Assembly (NCBI RefSeq): GCF_001730305.1
Contig: NZ_MIJY01000047.1
Span: 1-64,000, forward strand
Reading direction: 5' to 3'
Length of the DNA stretch: 64,000 nt
Origin: Enterococcus termitis
Lineage (GTDB): Bacteria; Bacillota; Bacilli; Lactobacillales; Enterococcaceae
How positions within the stretch are numbered: the first letter of the stretch is position 1; each line of letters starts with the position of its first letter. The notes beneath the pieces were generated by a model. The model had not been told where the DNA came from. It saw nothing but the letters and a program-made list of their open reading frames with translations, and searched no databases. This document shows, piece after piece, positions 28,166 to 38,861 of this stretch. Both the position numbers and the translations under genes were made by a program.

Positions 28166-29014
28166 TTATTGAGCTAAAATACAAAGCCCTATTGCTTTTT
28201 CACCTAAATGAGTCCCGATAACAGGACCAAAATGACCAATTTCAATAATTGCATCTGGATATTGTTCCTCAAGTTTTGCTTTTTCTTCCTCTGCTACAGT
28301 TAAGTTATTTGCATGGATCACATATAATTTAACGGGACGATTGATTTCCTTTTCTCGTTTGCCGATGATTTCTTCAGCTCGGGTAAAGGCTTTTTTACTA
28401 GAACGAATTTTTTCGAATAATACGATTTTTCCATCTTCAAAAGTTAGAATTGGTTTGATCTTCAAGAGACCGGCAATCAAAGCTGCACCGTTTGTTAAAC
28501 GGCCCCCACGAACTAAATTATTCAGATCATCAACAATCAAATATGCGTAGGTATTGTCTCTGATGATATCCAAACGAGCAAATATCTCTTCTAAACTAGC
28601 ACCCTCTTGAACCAAATCAAGGGCGACCTCTACCATGTGTCCCATCGGTACACTTGTGATCTTAGAATCATATGGGTAAAGCGTCACGCCTTTCACTGCC
28701 TCTGTTAATGTAAATAATGTATTAACAAAACCAGAGATCCCAGCGGAAAGATGGATGCTGATGATTGTATCGTAGCCCTTTGCTGCAATTCGTTCGTATA
28801 AATCAATGACTTCACCTAAAGCAGGCTGTGAAGTTGTCGGGAATTCTTTGCTACTATTTAATAAGCTATAATATTCATCTGCTTCGATATCGATGCCCTC
28901 ATTATATATTTTACCATCGAGGATGACGGGTATCGGAATAACAAATAAATCAGGAGAATTCTTTATTCGCTCAGGTAAGTAAGCGGTACTATCTGTCACA
29001 ATAGCGATTTTCAT
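28166..29014 (-). CDS. DegV-family fatty-acid-binding protein
   Basis: A 282-residue DegV (FakB-like) protein. N-terminal MKIAIVTDSTAYLP and central ISIHLSAGISGFVNT are family marks; the Ser/Thr residues there contact the fatty acid carboxylate, and the GGRLTNGAALIAGLLKIKP stretch is also typical. FakB proteins present exogenous fatty acids to the kinase FakA for phosphorylation and lipid synthesis. Chain preference cannot be read. ATG at 29014 has GAGG 7 nt upstream; six more open codons lack a site. Confidence 0.9.
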   Translation of the reverse strand: MKIAIVTDSTAYLPERIKNSPDLFVIPIPVILDGKIYNEGIDIEADEYYSLLNSSKEFPTTSQPALGEVIDLYERIAAKGYDTIISIHLSAGISGFVNTLFTLTEAVKGVTLYPYDSKITSVPMGHMVEVALDLVQEGASLEEIFARLDIIRDNTYAYLIVDDLNNLVRGGRLTNGAALIAGLLKIKPILTFEDGKIVLFEKIRSSKKAFTRAEEIIGKREKEINRPVKLYVIHANNLTVAEEEKAKLEEQYPDAIIEIGHFGPVIGTHLGEKAIGLCILAQ

Positions 29015-29089
29015 TTTGTAACCTCGTTTCAATAATTTTACACGGTATTATAAATATAGCATAAATCACCTGACATTTAAATAAAATAC

Positions 29090-30229
29090 TTATTGGTCAA
29101 GGAAATTTTGAATAGCAGAACGATTCATATCAAGATCGATTTGAAGAACACTACCCGCATAGTCATAATCAACATTTTGCCACGAATCATCTACGGGAAC
29201 AGTCAAACGTTCGATTCCACTGCCGCCTTTTAACAATAGTGAAGGTCCGTTTTTTACCATGAAGCTAGTGGGTACATCTGTAGACATATAGCCTACTAAT
29301 CGGCCTAGTGATTCCGGGGTACGAAGTAACGCCAACGGATTCTTTAATTGCCCCATTACAGCACTCATCACTTGTTGCTGACGACGCACACGGCCAAAGT
29401 CTCCTTCTTCGTCCATTCTGAAACGAGCATATTGTAACAGCGTGTGTCCATCCATTTTCTGATTGCCTTGAGCAATGTCCACGCCATCTAGATTTAGATC
29501 TTTTTCAGCATCTAATTTCACGCCTTTAGGGAACATGGAATCAATAATCTTCTCGAAGGATTGAAAATCAACTTTTGCATAATAATTACACTGAATATTA
29601 AAATTCTCTGCAAGTGTTTGACGAACTAAATCTGCTCCGCCTAAAGCATACGAAGCATTTATTTTATTGGCATCATATCCGGGAATATCGACAAAGGTAT
29701 CCCGCATAAATGAAATCAATTTAGGCTTTTTAGATGGACCGTCTAATTGCAGCACCATGATTGTATCTGCTCGACCGGAATCTTCTCCTCGCGTATCGCT
29801 ACCTAAAATTAAAATATTATGCGCTCCGTTCGAACTTTTCACCCCATTAAATGTTTCAACCGCTTCTTTTGGTAATGATGCATCATTTTCAGCAAACGAT
29901 TTCCCTTTGAAGAAAAAACCGACTGCTAAAACAATCACTAGCAATAATGCCAGCAAAATTCTTTTCGGCCAGCTAAATCTTCTTTTTCTTTTCGGTTTTT
30001 TTGGTGGTTTATCTTTCTTAAAAAATCGTTTCTTAGCTTTTGGATCTTCAAAGCTAGTTCTCGATCCCTCGTCTATTTCCGGTTCTATTGTTGGTTCTGA
30101 AGAATATTCTGATTCTCGATAGGTTGATTCTTCACTATAGCTCTTCTCTTTTCTAGGGTTAAAGCTTTTCTTTTCTTCTATTGGTTTTGCCTTATCATGT
30201 ATATGTTTATAACGATCCACTCGGCTCAT
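29090..30229 (-). CDS. LytR-CpsA-Psr family cell-wall glycopolymer ligase
   Basis: A 379-residue type II membrane protein. A basic, Ser/Glu-rich cytoplasmic tail (about 1-90) is followed by one membrane helix (ILLALLLVIVLAVGFFF) and an extracellular LCP domain. Motifs: ILGSDTRGEDSGRADTIMV (Asp and Arg that bind the pyrophosphate), SFMRDTFVDIPGY and ARFRMDEEGDFGRVRRQQ. LCP enzymes attach teichoic acids or polysaccharides to peptidoglycan. Its place after pheA corresponds to psr after the aro operon in E. faecalis. A weak hairpin separates it from pheA, so it may have its own promoter. Confidence 0.92.
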   Translation of the reverse strand: MSRVDRYKHIHDKAKPIEEKKSFNPRKEKSYSEESTYRESEYSSEPTIEPEIDEGSRTSFEDPKAKKRFFKKDKPPKKPKRKRRFSWPKRILLALLLVIVLAVGFFFKGKSFAENDASLPKEAVETFNGVKSSNGAHNILILGSDTRGEDSGRADTIMVLQLDGPSKKPKLISFMRDTFVDIPGYDANKINASYALGGADLVRQTLAENFNIQCNYYAKVDFQSFEKIIDSMFPKGVKLDAEKDLNLDGVDIAQGNQKMDGHTLLQYARFRMDEEGDFGRVRRQQQVMSAVMGQLKNPLALLRTPESLGRLVGYMSTDVPTSFMVKNGPSLLLKGGSGIERLTVPVDDSWQNVDYDYAGSVLQIDLDMNRSAIQNFLDQ

Positions 30230-30319
30230 TACTTCCACCTCACTTACAATTTACAACACTAATAAGCATACCTTATTTTACACTAAAATCCTAATGCTTC
30301 GTTAAAAATTTAACAAAAA

Positions 30320-30346
30320 ATAAAAAGACCTTTTCAGATCTTTATA
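30320..30346 (-). terminator. Weak hairpin at the end of pheA
   Basis: AAAGATC / GGTCTTT with a 6-nt loop and TTATTTTTT after it, overlapping the last codons of pheA; probably a partial terminator of the aro operon. Confidence 0.5.
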
Positions 30347-31190
30347 CGCCATCTATCAAATGGACCTTATATTTACCGAATATTTTGACTGTGCCGCCCA
30401 TTAAACGCAATTCCTCCAGCGCATTTTCGAGTAAGCGTTGAGGTTGTTGAACATTGAGATCGATCAAAAAGAAATACTCTCCAAGCGTGGTCTTTAATGG
30501 TCGTGATTCGATTTTACTTAAATCGATATCTCGCCAACTAAATACTGACAATGCCTTATGAAGAGCGCCCGGCATGTTATTTGGCATTGTCAAAGCAATC
30601 GTCATTTTTTCATTTTCTACATTGAGTGGTAAACTGATCTTTTCTGCACCAATTACCCAAAAACGCGTTTGATTACTTGCGACATCTTGGATATTCTCTC
30701 CTACAACAGCAAGATCATAGGTTTCTGCTGATTTTTTTGGTGCAATTGCGGCAATTTTCAGTTCTGGATGCTCAGCAACGAAACTAGCGGCATAGGCTGT
30801 TGATGGTGTTGCTTCTAATAATGCATTTGGGAAATATGCCCGAATAAACTCTTGTGATTGAGCCAGCGCTTGAGGATGCGATAAAATCCGCTCAGTTTGC
30901 CGCCAGTTTTTTTGATTCTTTTTCGCAACCATGAACTGCTGATAAATCGGCAAGACAATTTCAGCTCCTACTGGAATCGTTGTTTGATGAAAAAGGTAGT
31001 CTACAGTTGTATTTACTGACCCTTCAATAGTGTTTTCAATTGGAACAACACCAAGGTCTACCTCGCCAAATTCTACAGCTTTGATACAGGCTGGGATCGA
31101 ATGGAAAGGAATGAGTGCTTCACTAGGAAAAGCCGTTTTCGCTGCGTTATGTGTAAAAGAAGCTTCCGGTCCTAAAAAACCCACTTTCAT
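30342..31190 (-). CDS. pheA: Prephenate dehydratase
   Basis: A 282-residue monofunctional enzyme converting prephenate to phenylpyruvate on the way to phenylalanine. The periplasmic-binding-like catalytic domain starts MKVGFLGPEASFTHNAA, and ENTIEGSVNTTVDYL and TRFWVIG (catalytic Thr-Arg-Phe) are intact. The C-terminal ACT domain (about 195-275, including LSKIESRPLKTTLGEYFFLID) is the Phe-sensing allosteric part. There is no fused chorismate mutase. It is the last biosynthetic gene of the aro operon, 12 bp after aroK. Confidence 0.95.
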   Translation of the reverse strand: MKVGFLGPEASFTHNAAKTAFPSEALIPFHSIPACIKAVEFGEVDLGVVPIENTIEGSVNTTVDYLFHQTTIPVGAEIVLPIYQQFMVAKKNQKNWRQTERILSHPQALAQSQEFIRAYFPNALLEATPSTAYAASFVAEHPELKIAAIAPKKSAETYDLAVVGENIQDVASNQTRFWVIGAEKISLPLNVENEKMTIALTMPNNMPGALHKALSVFSWRDIDLSKIESRPLKTTLGEYFFLIDLNVQQPQRLLENALEELRLMGGTVKIFGKYKVHLIDGV

Positions 31191-31202
31191 TTTTTCACCT
31201 AC

Positions 31203-31703
31203 TTATATTTTTTCTAAAATTTCTTGAACAATTTCTTCAGGAGTTCGTTCACTTGTTGCAATCACTAAACTCGCACTCTCTTCATAAAAAGGGATGCGCG
31301 GGGTAAACACGTCTTGAATTTCTTCTGGCGTTTTAGATAAAATCAAGGGTCGGACATTTTTCTGATCATTTTTAATTCTTGAAATAAAGGTCTCTGGTTC
31401 AGTATGCAAATAAATCACTGGTGCCATTTGCTTTAATAAGGCGCGATTCTCTGGTCTTAAAACAATGCCACCGCCAGTAGAAATCACTTGCTCGTGATCT
31501 AAAAAACGTTTCAGCAGGCTTGTCTCTTCGCGTCTAAAAGCAGCTTCTCCATATTCATCAAAAAACTCTTGAACGGACATACCAATTTCTTGAACAAGCA
31601 GATCATCAAAATCAATATGTTCCATCCCTGTTTTTTGTGCGAGCAATTTTCCAATAGTGGATTTACCAGATCCCATAAAACCAATTAAAATAATTCCCTT
31701 CAT
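31203..31703 (-). CDS. aroK: Shikimate kinase
   Basis: A 166-residue P-loop kinase that phosphorylates shikimate at the 3-hydroxyl. Walker A is GFMGSGKST, the shikimate-binding Asp in HIDFDDLLVQ, FRREE carries the binding Arg, and STGGGIVLRPENR is the glycine-rich motif. The lid contains KNDQKNVRPLI. It lies between aroA (13 bp) and pheA (12 bp) in the operon. Confidence 0.95.
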   Translation of the reverse strand: MKGIILIGFMGSGKSTIGKLLAQKTGMEHIDFDDLLVQEIGMSVQEFFDEYGEAAFRREETSLLKRFLDHEQVISTGGGIVLRPENRALLKQMAPVIYLHTEPETFISRIKNDQKNVRPLILSKTPEEIQDVFTPRIPFYEESASLVIATSERTPEEIVQEILEKI

Positions 31704-31716
31704 TCTTTACCACCGC

Positions 31717-33024
<1,308 letters not shown>

Positions 33025-33037
33025 CTAGACTTCTGAT

Positions 33038-34135
33038 TTATTTTTCATAACAAACATAGGCTGTCTGCTGTTCAATGTATGCTCTGGCCTTTTTAACATC
33101 TTTCTCTCGTTTAAACGTCAACTGCAAAATTCCAAAAATATCTTCGCGAGTCTCAAGAATTTTTAAATTGATCAATGAAAGATCGGCTTTACCTAAAAGT
33201 CCAGTGATTTCTGCAATCACTCCCGGTACATCCGGCACATCAACAAATAAATCATGAAATGCTGGAATCGCACCTTCTCTGTGAACTGGAAGTTGATTTC
33301 TAGTTTCTCTTGCTTCAGAAAAAAATTGGAAAATAGCTTGTTTATTCTCTGTGTCAATCCACTTTGCAACTTGCTCCATCTCTGCTTGCCAATTTTTCAT
33401 CAATTCTAGCAAAGCTTCTTTGTTACTTAACAAAATATCTGTCCACATTTGCGGATCTGACGATGCAATTCTAGTAATGTCACGAAATCCTCCAGCCGCT
33501 AATTGTCGTGAGCGAGGATGATTTTCATTGAATCCTTTACTTTGATTGACTAATCCTGCCGCAATAATATGAGGAAGATGGCTAAGCATTCCTGTTATTT
33601 GATCGTGTTCTTCTGCACTTAGGACAACAAATTTTGCTCTAGTTCCTTGTAATAAGTGCTTCAAATCATTCAAATTATTTTGCTTCGTTTGCTCGGTTGT
33701 TGTGAGAATATAATAAGCATTCTCAAAAAGATTTTCATCTGCCGCAGTGACCCCTGATTTATGTGAGCCTGCCATAGGATGACCACCAATAAAGCAGTCT
33801 AAATTTAAGTCACAAGCTTTATCAAGAATCTCTTTTTTAGTACTACCGACATCAGTGATAGTGACTGTTTCTTTTAACGGTAGAGAACTAAGAAGCTCTA
33901 GTTGTGCCAATGTATTTTTGACTGGTGTGCACAAAAAGATGATGTCTGCTTTTACAGCTTCTTCATTTATAGAACGCCCTTTTTGATCAATAATTTGCCG
34001 TTTTACTGCAAAGTCTTCTGATGCTTCTTGAAGATCAATACCGATGATCGTTACTGAAGGATGCTTCTTTTTGATACACAAAGCCAATGAACTGCCAATT
34101 AACCCTAAACCAACAATTAGTACTCTTTTTTTCAT
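33038..34135 (-). CDS. tyrA: Prephenate dehydrogenase
   Basis: A 365-residue NAD-dependent enzyme making 4-hydroxyphenylpyruvate for tyrosine. A Rossmann start VGLGLIGSSLA, then TDVGSTKKEI, GGHPMAGSHKSGV (catalytic His) and LSHLPHIIAAGL. Residues about 295-365 form an ACT domain (FVDVPDVPGVIAEITGLLGK) for tyrosine feedback. There is no fused chorismate mutase, so that activity must come from elsewhere. In the aro operon between aroC and aroA. Confidence 0.95.
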   Translation of the reverse strand: MKKRVLIVGLGLIGSSLALCIKKKHPSVTIIGIDLQEASEDFAVKRQIIDQKGRSINEEAVKADIIFLCTPVKNTLAQLELLSSLPLKETVTITDVGSTKKEILDKACDLNLDCFIGGHPMAGSHKSGVTAADENLFENAYYILTTTEQTKQNNLNDLKHLLQGTRAKFVVLSAEEHDQITGMLSHLPHIIAAGLVNQSKGFNENHPRSRQLAAGGFRDITRIASSDPQMWTDILLSNKEALLELMKNWQAEMEQVAKWIDTENKQAIFQFFSEARETRNQLPVHREGAIPAFHDLFVDVPDVPGVIAEITGLLGKADLSLINLKILETREDIFGILQLTFKREKDVKKARAYIEQQTAYVCYEK

Positions 34136-34163
34136 CTCGCATCACTCTCCATTTATGATTTGA

Positions 34164-35330
34164 TTAAAACGATTGAGTATAGCGACGATAATCTGTTACT
34201 TCCTTTTTCATTTGCTCAAACGCATCACTGCCGAACTTTTCTAGCATTGCTTGTGCAACTTCTGTAGCAACAACAGCTTCACATACCACACTTGCAGCGG
34301 GCACAGCAGTGCTGTCAGAGCGCTCCACACTTGCTTTATAAGGTTCTTTTGTATCGATATTGACACTTTGCAGCGGTTTATATAGTGTAGGAATCGGCTT
34401 CATTACGCCTCGGACGATAATAGGCATTCCGTTTGTCATTCCACCTTCAAATCCACCTAAATTGTTTGAAGTTCTAGTATAGCCAGTTGCTTTATCCCAA
34501 ATGATTTCGTCCATCACTTGACTACCTGGACGATTTCCCATTTCAAAGCCGAGACCAAATTCCACACCTTTAAAGGCGTTGATACTCGTAACAGCTTGTG
34601 CGATTTTTGCGTCTAATTTGCGGTCCCATTGGACATAACTCCCCAAACCGATTGGCACGCCGCCAACCACAACTTCTACTACACCACCAATCGTATCTCC
34701 ATTTTTCTTCGTTTGATCGATCAACTGCCGCATGTTTTCTTCAACGGAAGGGTCTAGCACACGAACATCCGATTGTTCAGAGCGTTCACGAATTTCAGAA
34801 ACAGTTAAATTCTCTGGAATCTCTGCTTTGATTCCGCCTAAAACAGCTACATGTCCTGCAACTTCGATATCCAGTTCCTTCAATAATTTCTTTGCAACTG
34901 CACCAATAGCAACACGCATCGTTGTTTCACGAGCAGATGAGCGTTCTAGTACGTTTCGTAGGTCATCATGTTGATATTTGATCCCACCGACCAAATCAGC
35001 GTGCCCTGGACGTGGTTTATTGACACGGCGGATTTTCTTTTCTTTTTCTGATACTTCTTCGATAGACATCACAGAAGTCCAATTTTTCCAGTCCTTATTT
35101 TCGACAACAAGTGTTACTGGCGAACCTAATGTCTTACCATGACGAATTCCTGAAGTAATCTTGACTTGGTCTTTTTCGATCAGCATTCTGCCGCCACGTC
35201 CATAGCCGCCTTGTCTTCTTGCTAACTCAATATTGATATCTTCTGGTGATAATGGCATGCCAGCTGGTAAACCTTCGATAATTGCTGTCAGTTCTGGTCC
35301 GTGAGATTCTCCCGCAGTAATAAAACGCAT
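34164..35330 (-). CDS. aroC: Chorismate synthase
   Basis: A 388-residue FMN-dependent enzyme that eliminates phosphate from EPSP to give chorismate. Signatures: [18 protein letters not shown] at the N-terminus, [25 protein letters not shown] and [17 protein letters not shown], and the C-terminal [19 protein letters not shown]. It needs reduced FMN, which links it loosely to flavin supply. In operon: 12 bp after aroB, 28 bp before tyrA. Confidence 0.96.
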   Translation of the reverse strand: MRFITAGESHGPELTAIIEGLPAGMPLSPEDINIELARRQGGYGRGGRMLIEKDQVKITSGIRHGKTLGSPVTLVVENKDWKNWTSVMSIEEVSEKEKKIRRVNKPRPGHADLVGGIKYQHDDLRNVLERSSARETTMRVAIGAVAKKLLKELDIEVAGHVAVLGGIKAEIPENLTVSEIRERSEQSDVRVLDPSVEENMRQLIDQTKKNGDTIGGVVEVVVGGVPIGLGSYVQWDRKLDAKIAQAVTSINAFKGVEFGLGFEMGNRPGSQVMDEIIWDKATGYTRTSNNLGGFEGGMTNGMPIIVRGVMKPIPTLYKPLQSVNIDTKEPYKASVERSDSTAVPAASVVCEAVVATEVAQAMLEKFGSDAFEQMKKEVTDYRRYTQSF

Positions 35331-35342
35331 ATTTATTCCTCC

Positions 35343-36404
35343 CTAATCTAAATAACTCTTCATTTCTTCAATTGGAATACGAACGATTTTGGCTGTTCCG
35401 ATTGCTTCTAGTAAAATAATATTGATTTTTCCGCCACGCGTCTTTTTATCATGGGTCAGCGCTGTATAAAGTGTCTGTTTATCCCAATGATCAGATGTAG
35501 TCGGTAAATGGAATTTTTGGATCATTTGTCTTAATTGATCTGTCGTTCCAGCAGGTGTCAACCCTTTTTCTTCAGCAATTCGGGTGATTTGGATCATTCC
35601 AATCGCCACCCCTTCACCATGTGTCAGCTTCCCATAGCCAGCAGTGTTTTCCAATGCATGCCCGATCGTATGACCAAAGTTTAGCAACAAACGAACGCCG
35701 TGATCCAATTCGTCTTCTTCAACTACTTTTCTTTTGATTTTACAGCAAGCTGCAATAATTTCAACTGCATGATCGATCAGATCCTGTTCATCTTTCATTG
35801 AGGCTAATTGTTGCCAAAGGTCTTTATCAGCAATCGCTGCTGATTTGATGATTTCTGCGATACCTTCTTGCACACGTCTAAGCTCCAAGGTATTCAAGGT
35901 GAGTGGATCAATCAACACCCCATCAGGTTGTGCAAATGTTCCTACTAGGTTTTTGGCTTTTGACGTGTTGACTGCTGTTTTACCACCAATGCTGCTGTCA
36001 ACTTGTGCCAAAAGTGTCGTTGGCACTTGTAAAAAATGGAGTCCGCGCATGTAAGTAGAAGCGACAAAGCCAGCTAAATCTCCGACAACACCTCCACCTA
36101 AAGCAACGATACCATCACTTCTTGTTAAACCTTCTTCCGCCAAAAAATCATAGATTTCAGCAGCTGTCGCTAATGATTTACTCTGTTCTCCGGCTTCAAT
36201 CACAAACGTTGAGGGCTCAAATCCTGCTTCTTTCAAGCTTTTTTCAACCTGATCACCATATAAAGGCTGAACATTAGTATCCGTTATGATCACTACTTTT
36301 TGCGGTGTCCATATTTTAGCAGCCCACTCACCAATGTGATTCAACAAGCCTTTTTCAATCGTCAAATCATATGAATGATTTGGTAACGTTACAGTTAATT
36401 TCAT
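35343..36404 (-). CDS. aroB: 3-dehydroquinate synthase
   Basis: A 353-residue NAD- and metal-dependent enzyme cyclising DAHP to 3-dehydroquinate. NAD-binding [34 protein letters not shown], the metal Glu in [10 protein letters not shown] and the metal His residues in [11 protein letters not shown] and [11 protein letters not shown] are all present. This intact copy is the benchmark for the degenerate relative at 45042-46088. In operon after DAHP synthase and before aroC. Confidence 0.96.
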   Translation of the reverse strand: MKLTVTLPNHSYDLTIEKGLLNHIGEWAAKIWTPQKVVIITDTNVQPLYGDQVEKSLKEAGFEPSTFVIEAGEQSKSLATAAEIYDFLAEEGLTRSDGIVALGGGVVGDLAGFVASTYMRGLHFLQVPTTLLAQVDSSIGGKTAVNTSKAKNLVGTFAQPDGVLIDPLTLNTLELRRVQEGIAEIIKSAAIADKDLWQQLASMKDEQDLIDHAVEIIAACCKIKRKVVEEDELDHGVRLLLNFGHTIGHALENTAGYGKLTHGEGVAIGMIQITRIAEEKGLTPAGTTDQLRQMIQKFHLPTTSDHWDKQTLYTALTHDKKTRGGKINIILLEAIGTAKIVRIPIEEMKSYLD

Positions 36405-36466
36405 TTTGGTTCAACTCCTCTATTTGATTGGAAGAATGATTCTATTCAATTATTTAGTTCGTCTTT

Positions 36467-37492
36467 TTATTCATCTAATTCTTTGATCTCTTTCATTGCT
36501 TTTTCCATGATGTGAACTTCCTGCATCATCCGCATGTATGTTTTTTCGTTTAACGATTGCGGGCCATCAGACCAAGCATTAACTGGATCTGGATGGATTT
36601 CAACGATCAAACCGTCAGCGCCAGCAGCTACTCCAGCTCTAGCCATTGATGGAACAAGATCCCAAATACCAACACCATGACTTGGGTCAACAATGATTGG
36701 AAAATGGCTCAATTTTTTAATCAGCGGAACAGCGCTCAAATCCAGCGTATTGCGGGTAGCAGTTTCGTACGTACGAATACCACGTTCAATAAAAATTACA
36801 TTGAAATTCCCTTGTGCTGCAATGTATTCAGCAGCATTCAACCACTCATCAATTGTACCAGATATTCCACGTTTCAAGCCAATCGGTTTTCCAGTTTTTC
36901 CAACAGCCTGTAATAATTTAAAGTTTTGCATATTCCGTGCACCAATTTGCAAGATGTCACTGTACTCAGCAATCATGTCGATATGTCCTTCGTCCATAAC
37001 TTCTGTAATAACTTTCATGTCAAACTCATCCGCTGCTTGACGAATGTACTTCAAGCCTTCTTCTTCCAATCCTTGGAATGCGTATGGTGACGTTCTTGGT
37101 TTGAAGGCTCCACCGCGTAAAATTGTTGCTCCACCTGCTTTGGCGATTCTTGCACATTCCCGAATTTGATCTAGTCCTTCGATCGAACATGGTCCTGCCA
37201 TCATGGTCATACTTCCATCACCAATTTTAACGCCATCAACATCCACGATTGTATTTTCTGGATGGAATTCGCGGCTTGTTAGTTTGTATGTCAATGAAAT
37301 GCGTACTGCATTTTCAACCCCATCGTAGCTATTGAATGCTACATCTTGCATTTTACGTGTATCTCCAACCAATCCAATGATTGTTTGTTCTTTTCCTTCA
37401 CTTAGATGAACTTCTAATCCTTCTTTTTTGACACGTTCAATAACGGATTTGATTTGAGCTTTTGTTGCTTCTGATTTCATGATTACGATCAT
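36467..37492 (-). CDS. aroF: 3-deoxy-D-arabino-heptulosonate 7-phosphate synthase
   Basis: A 341-residue type I-beta DAHP synthase, first step of the shikimate pathway, condensing PEP and erythrose 4-phosphate (the latter supplied by tkt). Residues about 1-70 are a ferredoxin-like regulatory domain; the TIM barrel follows with [36 protein letters not shown] and VDPSHGVG. In the I-beta subgroup the N-terminal domain often mediates feedback by Tyr or Phe, which would add allosteric control to the transcriptional attenuator upstream; this is inference. Symbols aroF, aroG or aroA(G) are used for homologues. Confidence 0.93.
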   Translation of the reverse strand: MIVIMKSEATKAQIKSVIERVKKEGLEVHLSEGKEQTIIGLVGDTRKMQDVAFNSYDGVENAVRISLTYKLTSREFHPENTIVDVDGVKIGDGSMTMMAGPCSIEGLDQIRECARIAKAGGATILRGGAFKPRTSPYAFQGLEEEGLKYIRQAADEFDMKVITEVMDEGHIDMIAEYSDILQIGARNMQNFKLLQAVGKTGKPIGLKRGISGTIDEWLNAAEYIAAQGNFNVIFIERGIRTYETATRNTLDLSAVPLIKKLSHFPIIVDPSHGVGIWDLVPSMARAGVAAGADGLIVEIHPDPVNAWSDGPQSLNEKTYMRMMQEVHIMEKAMKEIKELDE

Positions 37493-37518
37493 TGTAATTC
37501 TCTCCTCTAGGTTCGATT

Positions 37519-38388
37519 TTAATTTTTTTCAATAATTGGTTTAACAATACTTATTGGTAATTCTTGCCCTGTCCATAGTTTAAAAGCCTCCGCTCCTTGA
37601 TAAAGCAGCATGCCTAACCCATTTGCTGTCAGTGCACCACGTAAGCGGGCTTGTTTTAAAAAGGCAGTCTCTCTTGGGGTATAAATAGCATCATAAACGA
37701 CTAAATCCGGGCCGATAATGGAAAAATCTTGAATAGGTGTTGCCTTTTCTAATGGTTTCATACCTACAGACGTTGTATTTAGTAGTAGACGACTTTCACC
37801 AACATCTTGAGCCAATGCTTTTTCGTCTGCCAAATCATTCAATGTGATTCGACAGTTTGTTTGCTCTGCAATATAACGTAATTTAGCTTTGGCTTGTTCA
37901 TAAGAACGACTATTTCGGTTATATACAGCGATCTCTTTAACCCCATCTAACGCAGCTTGCGCAATGATCGCTGCAGCAGCACCTCCTGCGCCAAGAACAG
38001 TCATTTTGTGACCAATAATGGTAACGTTCATATCGTGTAAACTTCTCATAAAGCCGATACCATCTGTATTATGCCCGACTAAGAAACCGTCTTGATTTGT
38101 AATCGTGTTGATGGCACCGATCAAACGAGCAGCTTCACTTAATTTATCCATGTGATTCACAGCTAAAAGTTTATTTGGCATGGACAAGTTTGCACCTAGC
38201 ATATCCAAATTTCTGATTGAAGCAATTGCTTGTTCCAATCCATCTGGACCTACTTCAAAAGCCAGATAGACCGCATCGATTCCTAATGCTTGAAACGCAG
38301 TATTGTGGATTATCGGTGAAACACTATGCCGAATCGGTGTAGCAAACAAAGCCGCTAATCGAGTATTTCCTGTAATCTTATTTTCCAT
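37519..38388 (-). CDS. aroE: Shikimate dehydrogenase
   Basis: A 289-residue NADP-dependent enzyme reducing 3-dehydroshikimate. Substrate-binding [23 protein letters not shown] with the catalytic Lys, [11 protein letters not shown] with the Asp, and the [12 protein letters not shown] nucleotide loop are visible. It is the first structural gene of the aro operon, 31 nt after a strong intrinsic terminator, so its expression depends on read-through. ATG at 38388 has GGAGG 7 nt upstream; the open frame runs 15 codons further upstream without a better site. Confidence 0.95.
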   Translation of the reverse strand: MENKITGNTRLAALFATPIRHSVSPIIHNTAFQALGIDAVYLAFEVGPDGLEQAIASIRNLDMLGANLSMPNKLLAVNHMDKLSEAARLIGAINTITNQDGFLVGHNTDGIGFMRSLHDMNVTIIGHKMTVLGAGGAAAAIIAQAALDGVKEIAVYNRNSRSYEQAKAKLRYIAEQTNCRITLNDLADEKALAQDVGESRLLLNTTSVGMKPLEKATPIQDFSIIGPDLVVYDAIYTPRETAFLKQARLRGALTANGLGMLLYQGAEAFKLWTGQELPISIVKPIIEKN

Positions 38389-38418
38389 CACATCTCCTCC
38401 TCTAACAATCTTTTCAAC

Positions 38419-38465
38419 AAAAAAAGGGTTCACGTAAATTTTCAGAAAAATCTACAGTGAACACC
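38419..38465 (-). terminator. Attenuator terminator before aroE (segments E and F)
   Basis: 5' arm GGTGTTCACTGTAGATTTT (38465-38447), 4-nt loop, 3' arm ending GTGAACCC, two small bulges, then seven T (38425-38419). It lies between the aro promoter and aroE, so it must be bypassed for expression. E (38459-38448) also pairs with segment D upstream. Confidence 0.9.
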
Positions 38466-38596
38466 TTGCAAAAAATAGGTAAAATAAAAGCCACTATAGA
38501 TTTCTCATCTACGCGGCTGAAAGTCATCTCAAAATTCCCTAGCCATCATAGATACAAACTTGTCAGTCTGCATCCATAATGTTTATGAACACAAAC

Positions 38597-38659
38597 TCAT
38601 CTAAAATAGCTAAAGTAATAATTATTCAGTTGTAATTGGTTATGCTTCAAAATTGACAT
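38597..38659 (-). CDS. Aromatic leader peptide of the aro operon (20 aa)
   Basis: A 20-codon open frame begins 33 nt after the predicted transcription start, with GGAG (38671-38668) exactly 8 nt before the ATG. The peptide ends NNYYFSYFR, so five of its last seven residues are Tyr or Phe (three Tyr, two Phe) and there is no Trp. These are the end products of the pathway encoded just downstream. Segment A of the attenuator overlaps the Ser-Tyr-Phe-Arg codons and the first base of the stop. This is the arrangement expected of a leader peptide whose translation senses charged tRNA-Tyr and tRNA-Phe. Function inferred; the peptide itself need not be stable. Confidence 0.82.
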   Translation of the reverse strand: MSILKHNQLQLNNYYFSYFR

Positions 38660-38698
38660 ATGAATCACTCCGTAACTGATTATTTAAGAATTGTTCTC

Positions 38699-38727
38699 AG
38701 TATATACCTCAATTTTATCAGTGTCAA
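38699..38727 (-). promoter_or_regulatory. aro operon promoter
   Basis: -35 TTGACA (38727-38722, consensus), 17-nt spacer, -10 TATACT (38704-38699). Start predicted near 38692, giving a terminated leader RNA of about 270 nt. Confidence 0.88.
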
Positions 38728-38802
38728 CAGTTTTCTTTTCAGGCGATGTGAAAATAGTAAACTTGCTCTTTTAATTGGATCGATGTATTCTTTCTTTACT
38801 CA

Positions 38803-38850
38803 TAAAAAAAGTGTTTGAGCAATCACTTGATAAGTGATCACTCAAACATT
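38803..38850 (-). terminator. Terminator of the 38.9-kb unknown gene
   Basis: Long stem TGTTTGAGTGATCACTT / AAGTGATTGCTCAAACA followed by T7 on the minus strand, insulating the aro promoter from the gene upstream. Confidence 0.93.
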
Positions 38851-38861
38851 TGAAATTTAAA

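Larger units (their letters stand above)
38419..38692 (-). promoter_or_regulatory. aro operon leader: six-segment relay attenuator
   Basis: Hand pairing gives six successive complementary segments. A 38611-38599 (AGCUAUUUUAGAU, inside the leader peptide codons), B 38553-38541 (AUCUAUGAUGGCU), C 38518-38507 (AGCCGCGUAGAU), D 38501-38489 (AUCUAUAGUGGCU), E 38459-38448, F the terminator 3' arm. A:B has 12 of 13 pairs; B:C and C:D have 12 pairs with one bulged A; D:E has 12-13 pairs with one G-U inside. B and D differ only by GA/AG. Two exclusive states follow: A:B, C:D, E:F (terminate) and B:C, D:E (read through). Ribosome position over A would choose between them. Confidence 0.8.

Noticed and set aside
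38389-38692. T-box riboswitch upstream of aroE
   Set aside because: No T-box sequence (GGTGG-ACCGCG type) or specifier stem is visible; the leader-peptide arrangement explains the terminator instead.
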